Below are positions 60,930-64,000 of a stretch of 64,000 nucleotides of DNA, piece after piece. This stretch comes from Pedobacter cryoconitis. GTDB taxonomy: Bacteria; Bacteroidota; Bacteroidia; Sphingobacteriales; Sphingobacteriaceae. Every line of letters starts with the position of its first letter. The first letter of the stretch is position 1. A program made the position numbers and the translations under genes. Location: NCBI RefSeq assembly GCF_014207135.1, contig NZ_JACHCC010000009.1, forward strand, positions 1 through 64,000, read 5' to 3'. The notes beneath the pieces were generated by a model. That model was not told where the DNA came from and did not search any database. It saw nothing but the letters and a program-made list of their open reading frames with translations.

Positions 60930-62678
60930 ATGCAAAACCCATACATAAACTTACTTTCAATCTCCTGGAAATACTCAAAGACCCATCGCTTAAATTATGT
61001 ACTGGTCTATACTGGTTATACATTCGTTGCGTTAATTGATGCGTCAAAACCAATTATGTATGGTTGGTTTATCAGTCATTTAGAGAAGGATTTTTCAGAA
61101 ACACTCAGGTACACATTATTGTATGTTTCCTCGTACATTGTAATTAACTTAATCGAATGGGCGATCAAGGCTTCTGCACGTATTGAGGAATGTTCTTTAG
61201 CCTTCATCATTGGCAAGAATTTTTCAATGGAAACTATTTCCAAGGTATTATATCTGCCTCTGCAATGGCATAGAAATAATCATAGCGGGCTGCTGCTGAA
61301 TAAAATTCGAAAATCTGGATTTTCTCTAAATGAGTTCTTTAAAAATGGATTTAATTATTATCTATCTTTCTTAAAATTAATAATTTCATTATTCTCTATT
61401 GTATATTTTGCTCCTTTATTTGGAGGGATTTCTGTAATTATTGGCATCCTGACAATTTTATTTATTCTGAAAATTGATAAGACACTGGTTGGGCATTTGT
61501 CAAAACACAATGAAAAAGATGATAAGGTAAGTGCAGTAATGACAGAAAGCCTTGCTAATATCAAAACGGTAACCACCCTTCGTTTGGGAAGACAAATATT
61601 GGATGGCATATCTTTAAAGATTGATGAAACATTTGACCCATTTATCAGATATATAAAAAAAAATGAACTGAAATGGTTCGTTGCGGATATAGCGGTGGCT
61701 GTAATTTATGGAATATGTATTATAGGATATGTGATTCAGGCGTCTTCTGGAAGTAGTGCTATTGCTATAGCGCCATTGGTCATCTTATTGTTATATGTAA
61801 ATCAGTTTACTGCCGGCTTCCATAGCCTGGCGTGGCTTTATAATCAGATAGTCCAGTTAAATACGAATGTGACTGCCGTTGATGATATTTGTAAACAATA
61901 TGATCATTATAAAGAAATTGACACTTCAGATTACACTTTGAAACTGCCTGATAAATGGAGTAGTGCTGAAGTCTCAAAGTTGAATTTTTCGTATGCTGCA
62001 GACTGGAAAACAAACATTTTACATAACATATCGATTAAATTAGAAAAGGGTAAAAAGATTGCCTTAATAGGAAAAACCGGTGGAGGAAAAAGTACACTAC
62101 TAGCTTTATTAAGAGGCCTGTATCATCCACGTGACGGAGTACACATGAAAATTAATACCATTCAATTATACGATTGTCTGGAAATGATTAATAACGATTG
62201 TACGCTGATACCCCAGGAGCCAGAAATATTTGAGAATACTTTATTATACAATTTAACTTTCGGATTACAATATACCGCAGAAGAGGTATCTATAGCATGT
62301 GCTACTTCACATTTTTCGGAAGTTATTGATCAGTTACCCTTAGGATTAGACACTGTTATAACTGAAAACGGTTCAAACTTTTCAGGGGGTCAGAGACAAA
62401 GACTAGCACTAGCCAGAGGAATTCTTTCCGCCAGGAATTCCAAAATTGTTTTAATCGATGAACCAACAAGTAGTGTTGATCAGGCATTGACAAAACATAT
62501 ATACAATCAATTGTTTTTTCATTTCAAAGAAAAAGCACTCATTGTCGCTCTGCATAATTTGGATATCCTTCCTTTATTTGATTATATCTATGTAATCGAG
62601 CAGGGAAAGATTGTTGAAGAAGGAGAGTTTGATCAGTTAATAAAAGCTGACGGTAAACTTAAAGTGACAATGAATTAG
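60930..62678 (+). CDS. ABC exporter (fused membrane and ATPase domains)
   Basis: The 582-residue half-transporter has an N-terminal membrane domain of about six TM segments (1-315) and a C-terminal ATPase. Walker A is ALIGKTGGGKST (about 378-389), the Q-loop LIPQEPEIFENT, the signature FSGGQRQRLALARG (about 484-497), Walker B KIVLIDEPTSSVD and the H-loop VALHNLD. This is the architecture of MsbA-like exporters, working as a homodimer in the inner membrane. Starting 7 bp after the condensation gene, it probably exports the cluster product. Confidence 0.9.
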   Translation: MQNPYINLLSISWKYSKTHRLNYVLVYTGYTFVALIDASKPIMYGWFISHLEKDFSETLRYTLLYVSSYIVINLIEWAIKASARIEECSLAFIIGKNFSMETISKVLYLPLQWHRNNHSGLLLNKIRKSGFSLNEFFKNGFNYYLSFLKLIISLFSIVYFAPLFGGISVIIGILTILFILKIDKTLVGHLSKHNEKDDKVSAVMTESLANIKTVTTLRLGRQILDGISLKIDETFDPFIRYIKKNELKWFVADIAVAVIYGICIIGYVIQASSGSSAIAIAPLVILLLYVNQFTAGFHSLAWLYNQIVQLNTNVTAVDDICKQYDHYKEIDTSDYTLKLPDKWSSAEVSKLNFSYAADWKTNILHNISIKLEKGKKIALIGKTGGGKSTLLALLRGLYHPRDGVHMKINTIQLYDCLEMINNDCTLIPQEPEIFENTLLYNLTFGLQYTAEEVSIACATSHFSEVIDQLPLGLDTVITENGSNFSGGQRQRLALARGILSARNSKIVLIDEPTSSVDQALTKHIYNQLFFHFKEKALIVALHNLDILPLFDYIYVIEQGKIVEEGEFDQLIKADGKLKVTMN

Positions 62679-62739
62679 TTGTATTATTTTCACAAAAAAA
62701 TCACACGATAATAGCTCAATTCAGCCTTTAATTTAATTC

Positions 62740-64000
62740 ATGAAGATGCATAAAATATGTTTCATATACTGTTATTTTGGCCCTTTACCATGGTATTTTA
62801 AATATTTCCTCCATTCATGTAAATATAACAGTACTGTTAATTTCATCTTATTTACAGATGCTGAAATCTCAGAAGAACTACCGCCTAATTTTAAAGTTGT
62901 CAGCATAACTTTAAAAGACTTAAGGCAGTTAATTGATCATAAAATACAGATAAAAACAAACTTTACTGATGCCTATAAGTTATGCGATTTTAAGCCCGTA
63001 TATGGAGATATATTTTCGGATTATTTAAATGGATATGATTTTTGGGGTCATGGGGATATAGATTTAATTTTTGGTGATATCCGTTCGTTTTTTACTCCTC
63101 AGATTTTGAATGAAAATGACGTAATATGTGTAAGAAGAGAATATGTTACCGGATTTCTTACAGTATATAAAAATAATGAAACGATTAATAGACTATACAG
63201 AGAAAGTCGTGATTATCGAAAAATACTTGAAGATGCTGAACATTATTGTTTTGATGAGTGCGGCAGTACTTTTTACGAACTAATGTGTGGTAAATCTATA
63301 TTTGAAACAAGCGCCCAAATTGAGAGTATGACTCATATTGTAAAGAAATTTGAGAACGCGGGAAAAATAAAAGCGCACTTTGAAATGTGTTGTGTCGAAG
63401 ATTTACCAGGAAAGATGGAATGGATTGATGGTAAACTCTTTTTCACAAAAACAAGTGGTCTGAATTCAACTAAGATTGACTGGAATAATGGGAGTCTGCA
63501 TAATGAGAGAAAAGAAGTTATTCTGTATCACTTAATCAAGTTTAAAAAACTTAAGTATTTCTATATTCCGAAGTGGAAGGAGATCCCGAAAAAATTTTTT
63601 ATTCATAAAAGATCATTTTCAACTTTTCATTATAGTTCGGTAATAGGCCGATTAAGTAACTTTTTGTTAGATAAACGTTCAGATTTTGGAGTTGAAATGG
63701 AATTCATGTCGAAATGGCTCCCGGCAGTATTCCGCACCGGAAACCAGAAAAGGAAAAACGCAATACATAAATATAGACTGGAAGATACCGAAGATGATGA
63801 ATTCATAACAGTTGAATTCAATAACAGAGGTGTGTTTTGCGAAATGGGAAATGCACAATCGGTTGGACGTAAAAGTCGATGCTACTGTATTAGCGCAAGC
63901 AAGTACATTTCACTTATCTATAGAATTGAAATAGAATTCCAGGATGTTCATACGGTTATATGTAGAGAACCATCTCAAACAAGCCCATCCTGGCCTCAGA
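62740..64000 (+). CDS. DUF6625-like glycosyltransferase, cut by window end
   Basis: An open frame runs from the ATG at 62740 (MKMHKICFIYCYFGPLPWYF) to the last base without a stop, over 420 codons, so the 3' end is missing. It has the layout of DUF6625/GT-A-like proteins: an N-terminal nucleotide-binding strand, FKPVYGDIFSDYLNGYDFWG and GHGDIDLIFGDIRSFF (about 107-122), where D-x-D-like residues would bind a metal and nucleotide sugar. No signal peptide is seen. It follows the exporter by 61 bp and would be a second glycosyltransferase of the cluster. Assignment rests on motifs, since catalysis in this family is not well documented. Confidence 0.75.
   Translation, partial: MKMHKICFIYCYFGPLPWYFKYFLHSCKYNSTVNFILFTDAEISEELPPNFKVVSITLKDLRQLIDHKIQIKTNFTDAYKLCDFKPVYGDIFSDYLNGYDFWGHGDIDLIFGDIRSFFTPQILNENDVICVRREYVTGFLTVYKNNETINRLYRESRDYRKILEDAEHYCFDECGSTFYELMCGKSIFETSAQIESMTHIVKKFENAGKIKAHFEMCCVEDLPGKMEWIDGKLFFTKTSGLNSTKIDWNNGSLHNERKEVILYHLIKFKKLKYFYIPKWKEIPKKFFIHKRSFSTFHYSSVIGRLSNFLLDKRSDFGVEMEFMSKWLPAVFRTGNQKRKNAIHKYRLEDTEDDEFITVEFNNRGVFCEMGNAQSVGRKSRCYCISASKYISLIYRIEIEFQDVHTVICREPSQTSPSWPQ

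Noticed and set aside
49377..64000. Cluster read as an aryl polyene or flexirubin pathway
   Set aside because: No ketosynthase, chain-length factor, dehydratase or tyrosine ammonia-lyase gene is present in the visible part; only the AMP-ligase and carrier protein are shared.
1..64000. tRNA, rRNA, CRISPR arrays, insertion-sequence transposases
   Set aside because: Intergenic regions were read on both strands and none showed clover-leaf, spacer-repeat or transposase signatures.

Overview
The window looks like the chromosome of a Bacteroidetes bacterium, most likely Sphingobacteriaceae (Pedobacter-like). This is an inference from two SusC/SusD pairs, a SusR-like propeller regulator, TTTG-N18/19-TAnnTTTG promoters, an UpxY-type NusG paralogue, BT_3928- and DUF1599-family genes, and little sign of Shine-Dalgarno sequences. 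No rRNA, tRNA, CRISPR array, insertion-sequence transposase or phage structural module was found. Layout: (1) 1-2700 holds an outward promoter, a long palindromic repeat, trhO and an unrecognised exported TPR protein. (2) 2788-22210 is a polysaccharide utilisation locus. It has a SusR-like regulator, SusC/SusD pair 1, a GH144-like endo-beta-1,2-glucanase, a GH43-like/CBM32-like/Fn3 protein, a GH3 beta-glucosidase, SusC/SusD pair 2 and an alpha/beta-hydrolase, divided by strong hairpin terminators. The GH144 plus GH3 pairing suggests beta-1,2-glucan as substrate. (3) 22464-26584 holds a leaderless beta-helix protein, a large nested palindrome, and yebC with an SDR-type threonine dehydrogenase on the minus strand. 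(4) 26824-37083 is a ten-gene operon for oxidative glycoside breakdown. It encodes a Tat-signalled small subunit, a GMC flavoprotein with an Fe-S-like Cys cluster, a cytochrome c, two Gfo/Idh/MocA oxidoreductases, a DUF1080 3-keto-glycoside lyase/hydrolase, three TIM-barrel isomerase/epimerases and a permease. Four proteins carry twin-arginine leaders, so much of the chemistry is probably periplasmic. (5) 37252-48800 is housekeeping: asd, a PBP4-type peptidase, GH20 hexosaminidase, truA, a thioesterase, a minus-strand operon ending in aroK, folP-cdaA and a bacilliredoxin. (6) 49043-64000 is an accessory region that looks AT-rich by eye. It opens with a 44-bp perfect palindrome, a leader of about 275 nt and an UpxY-type antiterminator. 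It continues with an APS kinase, an FAD/NAD(P)-binding protein, a TonB-dependent-receptor-like barrel, a chorismate-lyase-like protein, an aryl/acyl adenylase, a free-standing carrier protein, a HemN-like radical SAM enzyme, a GT1 glycosyltransferase, a free-standing NRPS condensation domain, an ABC exporter and a DUF6625-like glycosyltransferase cut by the window end. I read this as a biosynthetic cluster for a glycosylated, 4-hydroxybenzoate-derived conjugate. I do not recognise it as any described pathway, and it is the strongest candidate here for an undescribed system.
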